64,000 nucleotides of DNA from Bacteroidaceae bacterium (GTDB taxonomy: Bacteria; Bacteroidota; Bacteroidia; Bacteroidales; Bacteroidaceae), in the NCBI GenBank assembly GCA_017524545.1, contig JAFXVN010000041.1, positions 36,687 through 100,686 of the forward strand. The letters are read 5' to 3'. The notes beneath the pieces are model-generated. The model saw only the letters and a program-made list of their open reading frames with translations. It was not told the origin of the DNA and searched no databases. Positions 19,021 to 27,048 of the stretch are shown here, piece after piece. A program made the translations under genes and the position numbers. How positions within the stretch are numbered: position 1 is the first letter of the stretch; every line of letters starts with the position of its first letter.

Positions 19021-19558
19021 TATAGTTGCACGAGAACTTGCCCTTCCTGATGTCCTGAAGCTTTGGGTTGGTGAGCTGGCGGCGAAGTCCCTTCAAATGG
19101 TCGGTGAAGACCACGCCATCGAGGTGGTCGAACTCGTGCTGCATGACGCGGGCCAAGTAGCCGCTCACCCATTCGTCATGTTCCTGAAACTGCTCGTCCA
19201 GATATGTGACACGTATGCGAGTGGGGCGTTTCACCTTCTCGTGGATGCCAGGCAGACTGAGGCAACCTTCCTCCGAGACATCCGTCTCCGTCTCGTCGTA
19301 CTCCTCGATGTATGGGTTGATAAAGGTCTGGACATAGCCCTTGTATTCGGGCATGTCTTCGCTGATGACATCCAGATTGATGATGGCGAGTCTGATGGGA
19401 AGTCCCACCTGAGGAGCCGCCAAGCCGATGCCCTCGCTGCGTTCGAGGGTTTCGTACATGTTCTTTATGAGCTGCTCCAGCTCCGGATAGTCTTTGTCTA
19501 TCTCCTCAGCCTCTTGACGGAGCACAGGCTGACCGAATGTGTATATTGGTAATATCAT
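19001..19558 (-). CDS. def: Peptide deformylase
   Basis: 185-residue metalloenzyme that removes the formyl group from nascent chains. All three family motifs are present: GIGLAAPQVG, EEGCLSLPG (metal-binding Cys) and MQHEFDHLDG (two metal-binding His and the catalytic Glu). ATG start at 19558. The tail KVKVKK and its stop are read from an AAAAGTGAAAAAGTGA repeat that also provides the GTG start of the TPR gene. Confidence 0.97.
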   Translation of the reverse strand: MILPIYTFGQPVLRQEAEEIDKDYPELEQLIKNMYETLERSEGIGLAAPQVGLPIRLAIINLDVISEDMPEYKGYVQTFINPYIEEYDETETDVSEEGCLSLPGIHEKVKRPTRIRVTYLDEQFQEHDEWVSGYLARVMQHEFDHLDGVVFTDHLKGLRRQLTNPKLQDIRKGKFSCNYKVKVKK

Positions 19559-19648
19559 TTTCTCTTCAAAATTAAGAGTTAAGAATTAACAATTAAGAAT
19601 TTTCCTTAAAGATGTCTTGACCTATTCTTAATTCTTCTTTTTAAATTC

Positions 19649-20065
19649 TTAATTACTCCTTCGTTCCATCCAGCCTTGCAGGATGATTGTGGCACTCACC
19701 TCATCCACAAGGGCTTTGTTGCGGCGTGCCATTTTGCCGATTCCGCTCTGTAGGATTGCTTTCTGCGCAAGGACGCTGGTATAACGCTCGTCCCACATCT
19801 CGACAGGAACCGTGGGAAATGCTTTCTGCAGTTGAACCACAAAAGCTCGCACTCGCGGCAGGTTGTCGCTGTCCCGCCCATTGGTCTGTTTGGGCAGCCC
19901 CACCACGAAACGCTCCACCGTCTCCTTCGAAAGGTAATCCTTCAGGAACGCCAGCAGCCCTGGTGTCTCGACTGTAGTCAGTCCTCCGGGAATAATCTGC
20001 AAGGGGTCCGTCACAGCCAAGCCGGTGCGACGGACCCCATAGTCTATAGCCAGGACTCTTCCCAC
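19649..20065 (-). CDS. ruvX: YqgF/RuvX-type putative pre-16S rRNA nuclease
   Basis: 138-residue RNase H-fold protein. The amino-terminal strand with the acidic residue (RVLAIDYGVRRTGLAVTD), FVVGLPKQTNGRDSDN and EMWDERYTSVLAQ are the family motifs; KALVDEVSATIILQGWM ends the fold. The family was named a Holliday-junction resolvase homologue and is now usually assigned to 16S rRNA 5'-end maturation. GTG start. It is probably co-transcribed with def. Confidence 0.93.
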   Translation of the reverse strand: MGRVLAIDYGVRRTGLAVTDPLQIIPGGLTTVETPGLLAFLKDYLSKETVERFVVGLPKQTNGRDSDNLPRVRAFVVQLQKAFPTVPVEMWDERYTSVLAQKAILQSGIGKMARRNKALVDEVSATIILQGWMERRSN

Positions 20066-20077
20066 ATTATAATAAAT

Positions 20078-20185
20078 AAAGAATAGGGAATAGGGATTAG
20101 GGAATAGGGTTTAATTGTCCCATAGTTGGGAAACTGTTGTGAAAAACTCTATTCCCTAATCCCTAATCTCTATTCCCTAATCCTG
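20078..20185. repeat. Inverted AATAGGGATTAGGG repeat between ruvX and the SPOR lipoprotein
   Basis: GGGAATAGGGATTAGGGAAT units (about 20087-20110) and CTATTCCCTAATCCCTAAT units (about 20148-20182) face each other across 40 bp. They can fold into a long imperfect hairpin, possibly a terminator. The same family recurs at 20860-20918, before the YtxH operon. Confidence 0.7.
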
Positions 20186-20187
20186 AA

Positions 20188-20676
20188 TCACTTCTTATAC
20201 AGCAGCCAAGCGCCGGGATATTGACCTTCGAGCTGCGCACGCTTCTGAGCGGCTTCGGCCTTGGTATCAAAGCTGCAAGCCACAACGCGATAGAAGGTCT
20301 GGCCATTCACCTGAGCCTGAGCCACACAGCTGTTGTAGCCCTGACCGGCAAACTTCTGCATGAGGGCAACACCGTTAACCTTGTTTTGAACAGATGCCAC
20401 AACCACGCCATACTGCTTCAAAGGACTGCCTTCCACGAAGGACACGTTCTCGTTGCGAACGGTAACATTGTTGTAGTCAGCCACAGGAGTTGTGGCGACA
20501 GGAGTCACCGTCTGGGTTGTTACCTGCTGAACAGGTGTTGTGGTAGTTGCAGGTGCTTCTGTCTGCATGGCCTTTGCCTTTTCGTAAGCCTTCTTGTAGG
20601 CGCTTTCTTTACTCTTGCATGACGACATCATGAACACAGCGCAAACGGCAGCGCCCATCAAAAGAATCTTTTTCAT
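20188..20676 (-). CDS. SPOR-domain lipoprotein
   Basis: 162 residues. A lipoprotein signal with the lipobox Cys in MMSSCKSK (Cys20) is followed by a Thr/Pro/Val-rich spacer (about 44-66) and a carboxy-terminal SPOR domain (about 85-160: LKQYGVVVASVQNKVNGVAL ... FYRVVACSFDTKAEAAQKRA). SPOR domains bind glycan strands stripped of stem peptides, often at the division septum. It is a single gene with its own promoter at 20723. Confidence 0.9.
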   Translation of the reverse strand: MKKILLMGAAVCAVFMMSSCKSKESAYKKAYEKAKAMQTEAPATTTTPVQQVTTQTVTPVATTPVADYNNVTVRNENVSFVEGSPLKQYGVVVASVQNKVNGVALMQKFAGQGYNSCVAQAQVNGQTFYRVVACSFDTKAEAAQKRAQLEGQYPGAWLLYKK

Positions 20677-20722
20677 AAGTGGTTTATATGTTTTAAGTTA
20701 CTTTTTCTCTTATTTTACCTTG

Positions 20723-20753
20723 CAAAGGTATCGCTATTTCTGCACAAAACCAA
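20723..20753 (-). promoter_or_regulatory. Promoter for the SPOR lipoprotein gene (TTG-N20-TACCTTTG)
   Basis: TACCTTTG on the minus strand (20723-20730) with TTG 20 nt upstream, about 47 nt before the ATG. Confidence 0.65.
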
Positions 20754-20825
20754 CAAAACAGATAGAAAAAGCTCTTTTTTCAACATTTTTTTGCATTTTT
20801 GTGCTGCTTAAACGCCGAAAAGTGC

Positions 20826-20833
20826 TATATTTG
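20826..20833 (+). promoter_or_regulatory. -7 box TATATTTG for the YtxH operon
   Basis: TATATTTG on the plus strand about 140 nt upstream of the YtxH start. The leader carries AATAGGGATTA repeats. Confidence 0.5.
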
Positions 20834-20971
20834 TAGGCGCAGAGCATAAATTCAAGGATTAAGGATTAGGGATTAGGGATTAGAGAATAGGGATTAAAGA
20901 ATAGGGATTAAAGAATAAAGAAACAACCATCATATAGAATTATGGACTCAAATAAAGAAAGGAGAACAATA

Positions 20972-21187
20972 ATGAAAGCATTGGATTTTATGGTCGCCTT
21001 TGTTGGCGGTGCAGTGGTTGGAGCTGCTTGTGGTTTGCTTTTTGCCCCCGAGAAGGGCAGCGACCTTCGTGAGAAAATTGCAGAAGCCCTGCGCAAACGC
21101 GGCATCAAGCTCAACCGTAAGGAGATGTCCGACCTCGTTGACGAAATAGCCGAGGAGCTGCAGGCCACGAAAGAAGAGGAAGCATAA
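20972..21187 (+). CDS. YtxH-domain small membrane protein
   Basis: 71 residues. The amino-terminal hydrophobic stretch (MVAFVGGAVVGAACGLLFAP) runs into EKGSDLREKIAEALRKRGIK, the YtxH/GvpP signature, then a charged helix. I chose the ATG at 20972 because GGAG lies 7 nt upstream; an in-frame ATG at 20942 would add ten residues with no ribosome site. It is the first gene of a compact three-gene operon. The role is unknown; the family is associated with envelope stress. Confidence 0.85.
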   Translation: MKALDFMVAFVGGAVVGAACGLLFAPEKGSDLREKIAEALRKRGIKLNRKEMSDLVDEIAEELQATKEEEA

Positions 21188-21190
21188 ACA

Positions 21191-21556
21191 ATGAGCTACT
21201 CTGACGATCTGCAAACGCTCTGGGCTGAGATAAAGAACCACCTGGAGCTGCAGAAGCAGTATCTGCTGATGGACACTGCAGAGAAGCTGACTGTGCTCCT
21301 CTCTGCAGTGGCCATCGCAGTCATCTGTCTGACGCTTGGGGCAATGGCACTCTTCTTCATGCTGTTTGCCATTGCAGCCTGGATAGGGCAGATAGCCGGC
21401 AACGCATTTCTTGGCTTCCTCATCATGGGCGCGCTTCTTCTGTTGCTGATGATGATTGCCTACGCTGGGCGCAAGCGGTGGATTATCCAGCCTCTGTCGC
21501 GCCTCGTTGTCGGTTTGTTCTTACAGGAAGAAGAGGGGAAGGAGGCTGAGGCATGA
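21191..21556 (+). CDS. Phage-holin-like (YqjE/Holin-X type) membrane protein
   Basis: 121 residues with two central hydrophobic segments (about 31-60 and 66-92) between an amphipathic amino helix (LWAEIKNHLELQKQYLLMDT) and a carboxy-terminal acidic tail. This is the arrangement of the Holin-X/YqjE family, typically found beside YtxH- or ElaB-like genes. It starts 3 nt after the YtxH stop and its end overlaps the next gene by 4 nt. Despite the family name it is probably a resident envelope protein. Confidence 0.8.
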   Translation: MSYSDDLQTLWAEIKNHLELQKQYLLMDTAEKLTVLLSAVAIAVICLTLGAMALFFMLFAIAAWIGQIAGNAFLGFLIMGALLLLLMMIAYAGRKRWIIQPLSRLVVGLFLQEEEGKEAEA

Positions 21557-21822
21557 GCAGCATTCTTAATTCTCCCGACATCCTTGCCGCCCTGCAGCAC
21601 AGGAAGATGGCAACAGGACAGAAGCTGAAGGCATCCCGCGCACGCATCATGGATACCGCCAACCGACTCTGGTCGCCGCCTGCCAAAGCCACAAGCAGAG
21701 CAGAGGGCATCAGCCGCCTCGTTTCCAACGGTGTCCTTATCTACAACGGCATCCGCATCTTTGCCAATGTCGTTTCTGCTGCACGTTCCCTCTTCGGCCA
21801 TCGCCGCCGGCGCCGCCGCTAA
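21553..21822 (+). CDS. Small basic protein, third gene of the YtxH operon
   Basis: 89 residues, overlapping the holin-like gene by ATGA. It is basic, with a central Lys/Arg-rich helix (MATGQKLKASRARIMDTANR), a weakly hydrophobic segment (SNGVLIYNGIRIFANVVSAA) and a polyarginine end (GHRRRRRR). Its place matches YqjK-like genes that follow YqjE, but the sequence alone does not prove homology. Confidence 0.7.
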   Translation: MSSILNSPDILAALQHRKMATGQKLKASRARIMDTANRLWSPPAKATSRAEGISRLVSNGVLIYNGIRIFANVVSAARSLFGHRRRRRR

Positions 21823-21895
21823 AGTGCCGTCGTATGTCTGCCCGTCTTCTTCTGCAAAAACGACAATAGGGTATGAAAAAGCCTGAATTAATGGC

Positions 21896-24058
21896 ATGAC
21901 GCCGAACACAGAACTGCGTACGGCGTGGGACTTCGTGGAGAACACGGGGCGGAGCATCTTCCTGACTGGCAAGGCAGGGACCGGCAAGACGACGTTCCTG
22001 AAAACTGTGGTGGAACGCTCGCGCAAACGGTCTATCGTAGTGGCTCCGACAGGCGTGGCAGCCATCAATGCGGGCGGTGTCACCATCCATTCTTTTTTCC
22101 AGCTACCCCTCTCGCCCTACGTTCCGGGCGCAAAGGTGGAGAGCAAGTTCGACTTCGGCAAGGAGAAGCGTAAAATCATTGCTTCGATGGACTTGCTCAT
22201 CATCGACGAAATCTCGATGGTGCGTGCCGACCTGCTCGATGCCATCGACGCTGTGCTCAGACGTTTCCGCGAACATGGCGAGCCCTTCGGCGGTGTGCAG
22301 CTGCTTATGATAGGTGACTTGGCACAGCTGACACCCGTCGTCACACCTGAAGACGAACAAATCCTAACGCCTTTCTACGACACACCTTACTTCTTCAGCT
22401 CGAAGGCACTTGAGCAGATTGACTATGTGACCATCCAGCTGACGCACGTCTATCGCCAGCAGGACGAAGCGTTCATCTCCCTGCTGAACGAGGTGCGCGA
22501 AGGCGACCCATCGGCAGAGGCACTGGCGAAGCTGAACAGCCGTTATCAGCCCGCGTTCGTCCCCCGTCCCGAGGAACCTTACATCCGCCTCACCACCCAC
22601 AACCACATTGCCAACCACTACAACGAATCGGAGCTGCAAAAGCTGCCAGGCCAAGCCTTTACCTATCACGCGGAAATCAGCGGCACCTTCCCCGACTATG
22701 CCTACCCCACTGCCGAGACGCTGGTTCTGAAGGAAGGCGCACAGGTGATGTTTGTGAAGAACGACACCTCGGCCGGCCACCTGTATTACAACGGACGCAT
22801 CGGCCGGGTGAAGGAGATTGGCGAAAGCTACCTCTCCGTCTATTGTGAGGGCGATGCCGAAGCCATCGAAGTGGAGCCACAGGAATGGGAGAACACACGC
22901 TACAAGCTGAACGAACAGACGCGGGAGATAGAAAGCGAGGTGCAGGGAACCTTCCGCCAGCTGCCTTTGCGTCTGGCTTGGGCCATCACCATCCACAAGA
23001 GTCAGGGGCTGACCTTCGACCGCGCCATCATCGACGCTAACCAGAGTTTCGCGCCCGGACAGGTCTATGTCGCCCTGAGCCGCTGCCGCACTCTCGAAGG
23101 CCTTGTGCTTGCAAAACGCCTTGACACATACGCCATCATCAACGACGAACGTGTCGATAATTATATCGCCGGGCAGGAGGGCGATGCAGAGCGCAGCATC
23201 CAACAGCTGCCCATGCTCAAGCAGGAATATGGGCGCACCCTGCTCCTGCAGCTCTTCGACTTCCGCCTTATCCTCTACAAGGAGGAGACGATGATGCGCC
23301 TCTTCAATGAATTCTTTTACCACAGTCACACTTCGCTCAGGCAGCTGCACAACCAGGCACTGCAAGACCTCCGCGAGCACGTCACCACCGTTGCCGACAA
23401 ATGGCGACAGAAGATTCTGGCCATGTCCATTGAGGCTATGCACGATGCAGACTTCCTTGACCGCGTGAAGCGCAGTGCCGAATACTTCGAGCTGCAGTTG
23501 CGCGACATCCTTGAAAATCCCATCAAACTCAGTGCCAAGGTTGAGACAAACAACAAGCAGGCCGCCCGCCGCTTAGACAACACCCTGCCCGACCTGCGCC
23601 AAGCATGGCTTGCACGCCGCTATCTGCTCCAAAGGATTGCGGAACTGGGCTTTAGCGTTGATACTTATCTCCGCGAAAAATACATGTCAACGCTCGATGC
23701 TTTTCCCGAAGAGACTCTCAAGAAAGCGAAACGGCAGCGCAAGCCCCAAACGCCCAAAGAGCCGAAGCCCAAGACGTGGGAAGTTTCCTACGACCTCTAC
23801 CGTCAGGGCATGAAGCCCGACCGCATCGCCCAAGAGCGCGGACTCACCCTTGGCACCGTATTGGGGCATCTTGTCCGTTACGTCGATTCGGGCATCGTCT
23901 CTTTCAACGACCTCGTATCGCCCGAGCATCAGCAAGCCATCGAGCATAGCATCCGGAAGGTCGGTACAGACAGCAACACCACAGCCATCAAAGGTCTCTG
24001 TCCGTCCGAAGTCACTTACGACGAGATACGTTTGGTCATAGGGAGAATAAAAAGGTAA
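21896..24058 (+). CDS. Pif1-family DNA helicase with carboxy-terminal HTH
   Basis: 720-residue superfamily 1B 5'-3' helicase. Walker A GKAGTGKTTFL (about 25-35), APTGVAAINAGGVTIHSFF (Ia), Walker B LLIIDEISMV, GDLAQLTPV (III), LTHVYRQ (IV), WAITIHKSQGLTFDRAIID (V) and VYVALSRCRTLEGL (VI). The last 100 residues hold a helix-turn-helix (YRQGMKPDRIAQERGLTLGT), an addition seen in Bacteroidota Pif1-like proteins. Likely acts at stalled forks and G-quadruplexes. The stop lies in an AAAAAGGTAAAAAGG repeat. The gene opens a run of DNA-repair genes. Confidence 0.93.
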   Translation: MTPNTELRTAWDFVENTGRSIFLTGKAGTGKTTFLKTVVERSRKRSIVVAPTGVAAINAGGVTIHSFFQLPLSPYVPGAKVESKFDFGKEKRKIIASMDLLIIDEISMVRADLLDAIDAVLRRFREHGEPFGGVQLLMIGDLAQLTPVVTPEDEQILTPFYDTPYFFSSKALEQIDYVTIQLTHVYRQQDEAFISLLNEVREGDPSAEALAKLNSRYQPAFVPRPEEPYIRLTTHNHIANHYNESELQKLPGQAFTYHAEISGTFPDYAYPTAETLVLKEGAQVMFVKNDTSAGHLYYNGRIGRVKEIGESYLSVYCEGDAEAIEVEPQEWENTRYKLNEQTREIESEVQGTFRQLPLRLAWAITIHKSQGLTFDRAIIDANQSFAPGQVYVALSRCRTLEGLVLAKRLDTYAIINDERVDNYIAGQEGDAERSIQQLPMLKQEYGRTLLLQLFDFRLILYKEETMMRLFNEFFYHSHTSLRQLHNQALQDLREHVTTVADKWRQKILAMSIEAMHDADFLDRVKRSAEYFELQLRDILENPIKLSAKVETNNKQAARRLDNTLPDLRQAWLARRYLLQRIAELGFSVDTYLREKYMSTLDAFPEETLKKAKRQRKPQTPKEPKPKTWEVSYDLYRQGMKPDRIAQERGLTLGTVLGHLVRYVDSGIVSFNDLVSPEHQQAIEHSIRKVGTDSNTTAIKGLCPSEVTYDEIRLVIGRIKR

Positions 24059-24094
24059 AAAGGTAAAATGGTAAAATGGTGAAAAAGTGAAAAG

Positions 24095-24856
24095 GTGAAA
24101 GCTACAGAGATTATTACTTTCATGGAGTCCCAACGCGATGAGGAACAACGGCAAATTCTCATGCGGTTCTTCAAAACAGGCAAGGGCGAATACGGAGAAG
24201 GAGACGAGTTCCTTGGCCTGAAAGTGCCGCAGACGAGGGAAGTGGTTCGAGCTGCGCAGAAGGACTTGGCATTGGAGGAAGTGCCGGAACTGTTGATGTC
24301 CCGCTGGCACGAAGTCCGTCTCTGCGGCCTGCTGATACTTGTAGCGAAGTTCGAGAAACTGGCAACAAAGCGACTTGAAAACAACGAAGCCTCCATCCGA
24401 GAGCGCGACAACATATTAAAGATGTATCTCCGCTATGCAGAGCAAGCAAACAATTGGGACTTGGTGGATCTCTCCGTCCACAAGATTCTCGGGCATTGGC
24501 TCCTATTGCCAACTCATTTGGGCGACAAGGATTACAAGATAGCACTCCTCGATTCCCTTACCCGGAGCAACAACCTCTGGAAGCAGCGCATGAGCATGGT
24601 ATGCACATGGAAGACCACGCAGCAGGGCGACTCGTCGTGGTGCCTGCGCTATGCCGAGATGCATCTGCACCACCCTCACGACCTCATGCACAAGGCCGTC
24701 GGCTGGATGCTACGGGAGATGGGCAAGCGCATCTCAATGGACTTGTTGAGGGACTTCCTTGCAGAGCACGCCCACGAAATGCCACGCACCGCCCTCCGCT
24801 ATGCCATCGAGAAGATGACAGACAAGGAGCGACAATACTGGATGCAAAAAGATTAA
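24095..24856 (+). CDS. AlkD-like DNA alkylation repair protein
   Basis: 253 residues of helical HEAT-like repeats matching the AlkD/AlkC glycosylase superfamily, which excises alkylated bases. Family features: LKVPQTREVVRAAQKDL, LLMSRWHEVRLCGLLILVAK, NNWDLVDLSVHKILG and HHPHDLMHKAVGWMLREMGK. The best start is GTG at 24095, inside an AAAAGGTGAAA repeat; an in-frame ATG (24122) gives a shorter option. It is followed by TfoX-N and MGMT-like genes, consistent with an alkylation-repair group. Confidence 0.88.
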   Translation: MKATEIITFMESQRDEEQRQILMRFFKTGKGEYGEGDEFLGLKVPQTREVVRAAQKDLALEEVPELLMSRWHEVRLCGLLILVAKFEKLATKRLENNEASIRERDNILKMYLRYAEQANNWDLVDLSVHKILGHWLLLPTHLGDKDYKIALLDSLTRSNNLWKQRMSMVCTWKTTQQGDSSWCLRYAEMHLHHPHDLMHKAVGWMLREMGKRISMDLLRDFLAEHAHEMPRTALRYAIEKMTDKERQYWMQKD

Positions 24857-24861
24857 AGACA

Positions 24862-25179
24862 ATGGCAAGCAAACAGGACTTTGTGCAATTCGTCGCCGAG
24901 CAGTGCGGCGGAACAGGAGAGATAACGGCAAAGAAGATGTTCGGCGACTACGGCATCTATTGCGACGGCAAGATATTCGGGCTTATCTGCGACGACCGCT
25001 TCTACCTAAAGCCCACGGAAGCTGCGCGTCCGTTGCTGCGAACCGTCGATATGCGTCCGCCCTATCCAGGAGCAAAAGACTACTTTTATATCGCCGACGT
25101 GGACGACCGCGACTATCTTTCTCTGCTTGTTCGGGAGACATGCAAGGCTTTGCCTGAACCGAAAAAGGTGAAAAAGTGA
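24862..25179 (+). CDS. TfoX amino-terminal domain protein
   Basis: 105 residues consisting only of the TfoX-N fold: ITAKKMFGDYGIYCDGKIFG, CDDRFYLKPTEAARPLL and YPGAKDYFYIADVDDRDYL. Full-length TfoX regulates competence in gamma-proteobacteria; stand-alone N domains are common and of unknown role, often near DNA-repair genes. I chose the ATG at 24862, five bases after the AlkD-like stop; the frame stays open upstream but only as an overlap of that gene. The tail PKKVKK and stop come from an AAAAAGGTGAAAAAGTGA repeat. Confidence 0.88.
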   Translation: MASKQDFVQFVAEQCGGTGEITAKKMFGDYGIYCDGKIFGLICDDRFYLKPTEAARPLLRTVDMRPPYPGAKDYFYIADVDDRDYLSLLVRETCKALPEPKKVKK

Positions 25180-25230
25180 AACTATTTACGCTTTCAACCT
25201 TTCACTTCTTCACCTTTTTAACCTTTACAT
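25172..25230. repeat. Inverted AAAGGTGAAAAAGTGAAA repeat between TfoX-N and MGMT-like genes
   Basis: GAAAAAGGTGAAAAAGTGAA (25159-25180) is mirrored by CTTTCACTTCTTCACCTTTT (about 25198-25219), so the gap can fold as a hairpin. The left half codes the end of the TfoX-N protein. Confidence 0.6.
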
Positions 25231-25231
25231 A

Positions 25232-25600
25232 ATGAGGGACTACTACGACAAGATGACAGCGGAAGAGGCACGGGCATTTCGTGATACCGTGCTGACCATC
25301 GTCGGCCAAATACCACCGGGTCGCGTCATGTCGTACGGCCTCATCGCCACTTTGGCAGGCTGGCCGAGCCATGCAAGGATGGTAGGGCGCACACTTCGCT
25401 ACACCCCAGGGGCAGAGCTGCTGCCTTGCCATCGCGTCGTCAACGTGGTTGGCCGCACAGCTCCCGGTTGGAAGAGACAACGCATCCTATTGGAAGAAGA
25501 GGGTGTTACCTTCAAACCCAACGGCCACGTCGATATGAGCCGCCATCTATGGGATGATGCGAACCGGTCATTAGGATTTCCCTATGCTATATATCAGTGA
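25232..25600 (+). CDS. MGMT-family DNA alkyltransferase-like protein
   Basis: 122 residues corresponding to the carboxy-terminal domain of O6-alkylguanine-DNA alkyltransferases: RVMSYGLIATLAGWPSHARM (helix-turn-helix), VGRTLRYTPG, and the active-site motif LPCHRVVN. The Cys of PCHR is present, unlike ATL proteins where it is Trp or Ala, so direct methyl transfer is possible. The amino-terminal RNase H-like half is missing, as in short MGMT-family proteins. It lies in the AlkD/TfoX-N/UDG repair group. Confidence 0.9.
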   Translation: MRDYYDKMTAEEARAFRDTVLTIVGQIPPGRVMSYGLIATLAGWPSHARMVGRTLRYTPGAELLPCHRVVNVVGRTAPGWKRQRILLEEEGVTFKPNGHVDMSRHLWDDANRSLGFPYAIYQ

Positions 25601-25692
25601 GAAATCCTTTAGGCGTATAGGTCATTATTTTACACAAGAGATCCTTTTTGCTTTTTCGGGTCCTGTTATCGACGAAATTATGGATTGTCGGT

Positions 25693-26325
25693 CTAACTTA
25701 TTAGAACAGAATCAAACATCCTTTTATATGCCTCCGCTTTCTTGTCGAAGGAGAGGGGATAGGCGCGGGATGATGAGGGCAGACGCCAAAGGAGCAACGG
25801 CTCGCCACACATATTATATATATAAGGTATAGGGAGAGAGGTGTTGACCTTGGGGATTTCGGAAATGCCGAGCGAGGCACAGATGGTCTCTGCGGCTTTC
25901 TCGCCTGTCGTGACAATGGCACGAAGATGGGGCAGCTTGGCAAGCAAGGCGCGGATGTCGGTCGGCTCCACCACTTCGAGGAACTTGTCGGAGGCATTGT
26001 CATTAAGGCGGCGGACAGCGGTCGAGGTGTCGAAGAAGGCAATGCCCTTCGCCTCGCAGAATGCCACTATCTCGTCCAATTTGAAGCGCTTCTCCTTCTC
26101 CAGGACAAAGTGATTCTTGTCGCCAAAGAACACCTGTCCCTCGATTCTCCAGTGGTCGTTGATCCAATTCGGGTAGAAAAAGTCGATGCACCACCGCTTC
26201 CGCTGCGGCGGGAAGCTGCCCAGAAACAGGATCTTTGCCCCTACGGGCAGAAAAGGCCGCAAGGGATGATACTCGATACCGCCTTGGCTTCTGGCTATGT
26301 TTTCCGTGTTAAGATAACTCACCAT
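25693..26325 (-). CDS. Uracil-DNA glycosylase superfamily protein (DNA-deoxyinosine glycosylase-like)
   Basis: About 210 residues. GAKILFLGSFPPQRKRWCID is motif 1 of the family 4/6-type UDG fold; FFYPNWINDHW and GIAFFDTSTAVRRLNDNASD follow; LRAIVTTGEKAAET and the carboxy-terminal LPSSSRAYPLSFDKK match the second conserved loop. It probably removes deaminated bases. I chose ATG 26325; the upstream in-frame extension is made of AAGAATTAAG-type repeats and overlaps the divergent rubrerythrin promoter. It converges on the MGMT-like gene. Confidence 0.85.
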   Translation of the reverse strand: MVSYLNTENIARSQGGIEYHPLRPFLPVGAKILFLGSFPPQRKRWCIDFFYPNWINDHWRIEGQVFFGDKNHFVLEKEKRFKLDEIVAFCEAKGIAFFDTSTAVRRLNDNASDKFLEVVEPTDIRALLAKLPHLRAIVTTGEKAAETICASLGISEIPKVNTSLPIPYIYNMCGEPLLLWRLPSSSRAYPLSFDKKAEAYKRMFDSVLIS

Positions 26326-26394
26326 TCGTTGCTTATTTTGCACAAAAATACAAAGAAAATAAGAATTAAGAAAGCAGAATTGAGAATTATTTCT

Positions 26395-26402
26395 TACCTT
26401 TG
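26395..26402 (+). promoter_or_regulatory. -7 box TACCTTTG for rubrerythrin
   Basis: TACCTTTG on the plus strand, 36 nt upstream of the rubrerythrin ATG. No well-spaced -33 TTTG is seen. Confidence 0.55.
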
Positions 26403-26438
26403 TACTCAGAACGCACAAACCCTTTAATTCACGAGACA

Positions 26439-26981
26439 ATGAAAGACCTGAAAGGAACCAAGACGGAGCAAAACCTCAAGGAGGCTTTTGCCGGCGAGAG
26501 CATGGCTCGCAACAAGTACAGCTACTTTGCATCGAAGGCCAAGAAGGACGGCTACGTGCAGATTGCCTCTATCTTCGAGGAGACGGCTGCCAACGAGAAG
26601 GAACACGCCAAGATGTGGTACAAGCTGCTCAACGGCGGCAGCGTGAGCGACACCCGCACGAACCTTGCCGACGCAGCCAGCGGCGAGAACTTCGAGTGGA
26701 CCGACATGTATGCCCGCATGGCAAAGGAGGCTCGCGAGGAAGGCTTCGCAGAGATTGCCGAGAAGTTTGAACAAGTGGCAGCCATCGAAAAGGAGCACGA
26801 GGAGCGCTACCGCAAGCTCTTGAAGAACATCGAGGACGGCATCGTCTTCTCCCGCGAGGGCGACGTCATCTGGCAATGCGCCAATTGCGGCCACATCGTC
26901 ATCGGCAAGAAGGCGCCCGAAGTGTGTCCCGTCTGCGACCACCCGCAAAGCTACTTCCAAATTAAGGCAGAGAACTATTAG
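26439..26981 (+). CDS. rbr: Rubrerythrin
   Basis: 180-residue cytoplasmic non-haem iron protein that reduces peroxide in anaerobes. A four-helix ferritin-like domain supplies the di-iron ligands ([41 protein letters not shown]), and a carboxy-terminal rubredoxin domain holds two CxxC pairs ([23 protein letters not shown]). I chose ATG 26439, the family's usual [10 protein letters not shown] start. A GC-rich palindrome and AAATGGTAAAT repeats follow the stop. Confidence 0.96.
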   Translation: MKDLKGTKTEQNLKEAFAGESMARNKYSYFASKAKKDGYVQIASIFEETAANEKEHAKMWYKLLNGGSVSDTRTNLADAASGENFEWTDMYARMAKEAREEGFAEIAEKFEQVAAIEKEHEERYRKLLKNIEDGIVFSREGDVIWQCANCGHIVIGKKAPEVCPVCDHPQSYFQIKAENY

Positions 26982-26983
26982 CC

Positions 26984-27048
26984 CCCTCTCCCAACCTCTC
27001 CCCCGAGGAGGAGAGGAGTAAATGGTAAATGGTAAATAGTAATTGGTG
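26984..27048. repeat. GC-rich palindrome and AAATGGTAAAT repeat after rubrerythrin
   Basis: CTCCCCCGAGGAGGAGAGG sits right after the stop, then AAATGGTAAATGGTAAATAG. The latter contains the start codon of the EamA transporter gene. Confidence 0.65.

Noticed and set aside
24454-24861. Upstream in-frame extension of the TfoX-N gene
   Set aside because: It lies wholly inside the AlkD-like gene, and the family start is the ATG at 24862.
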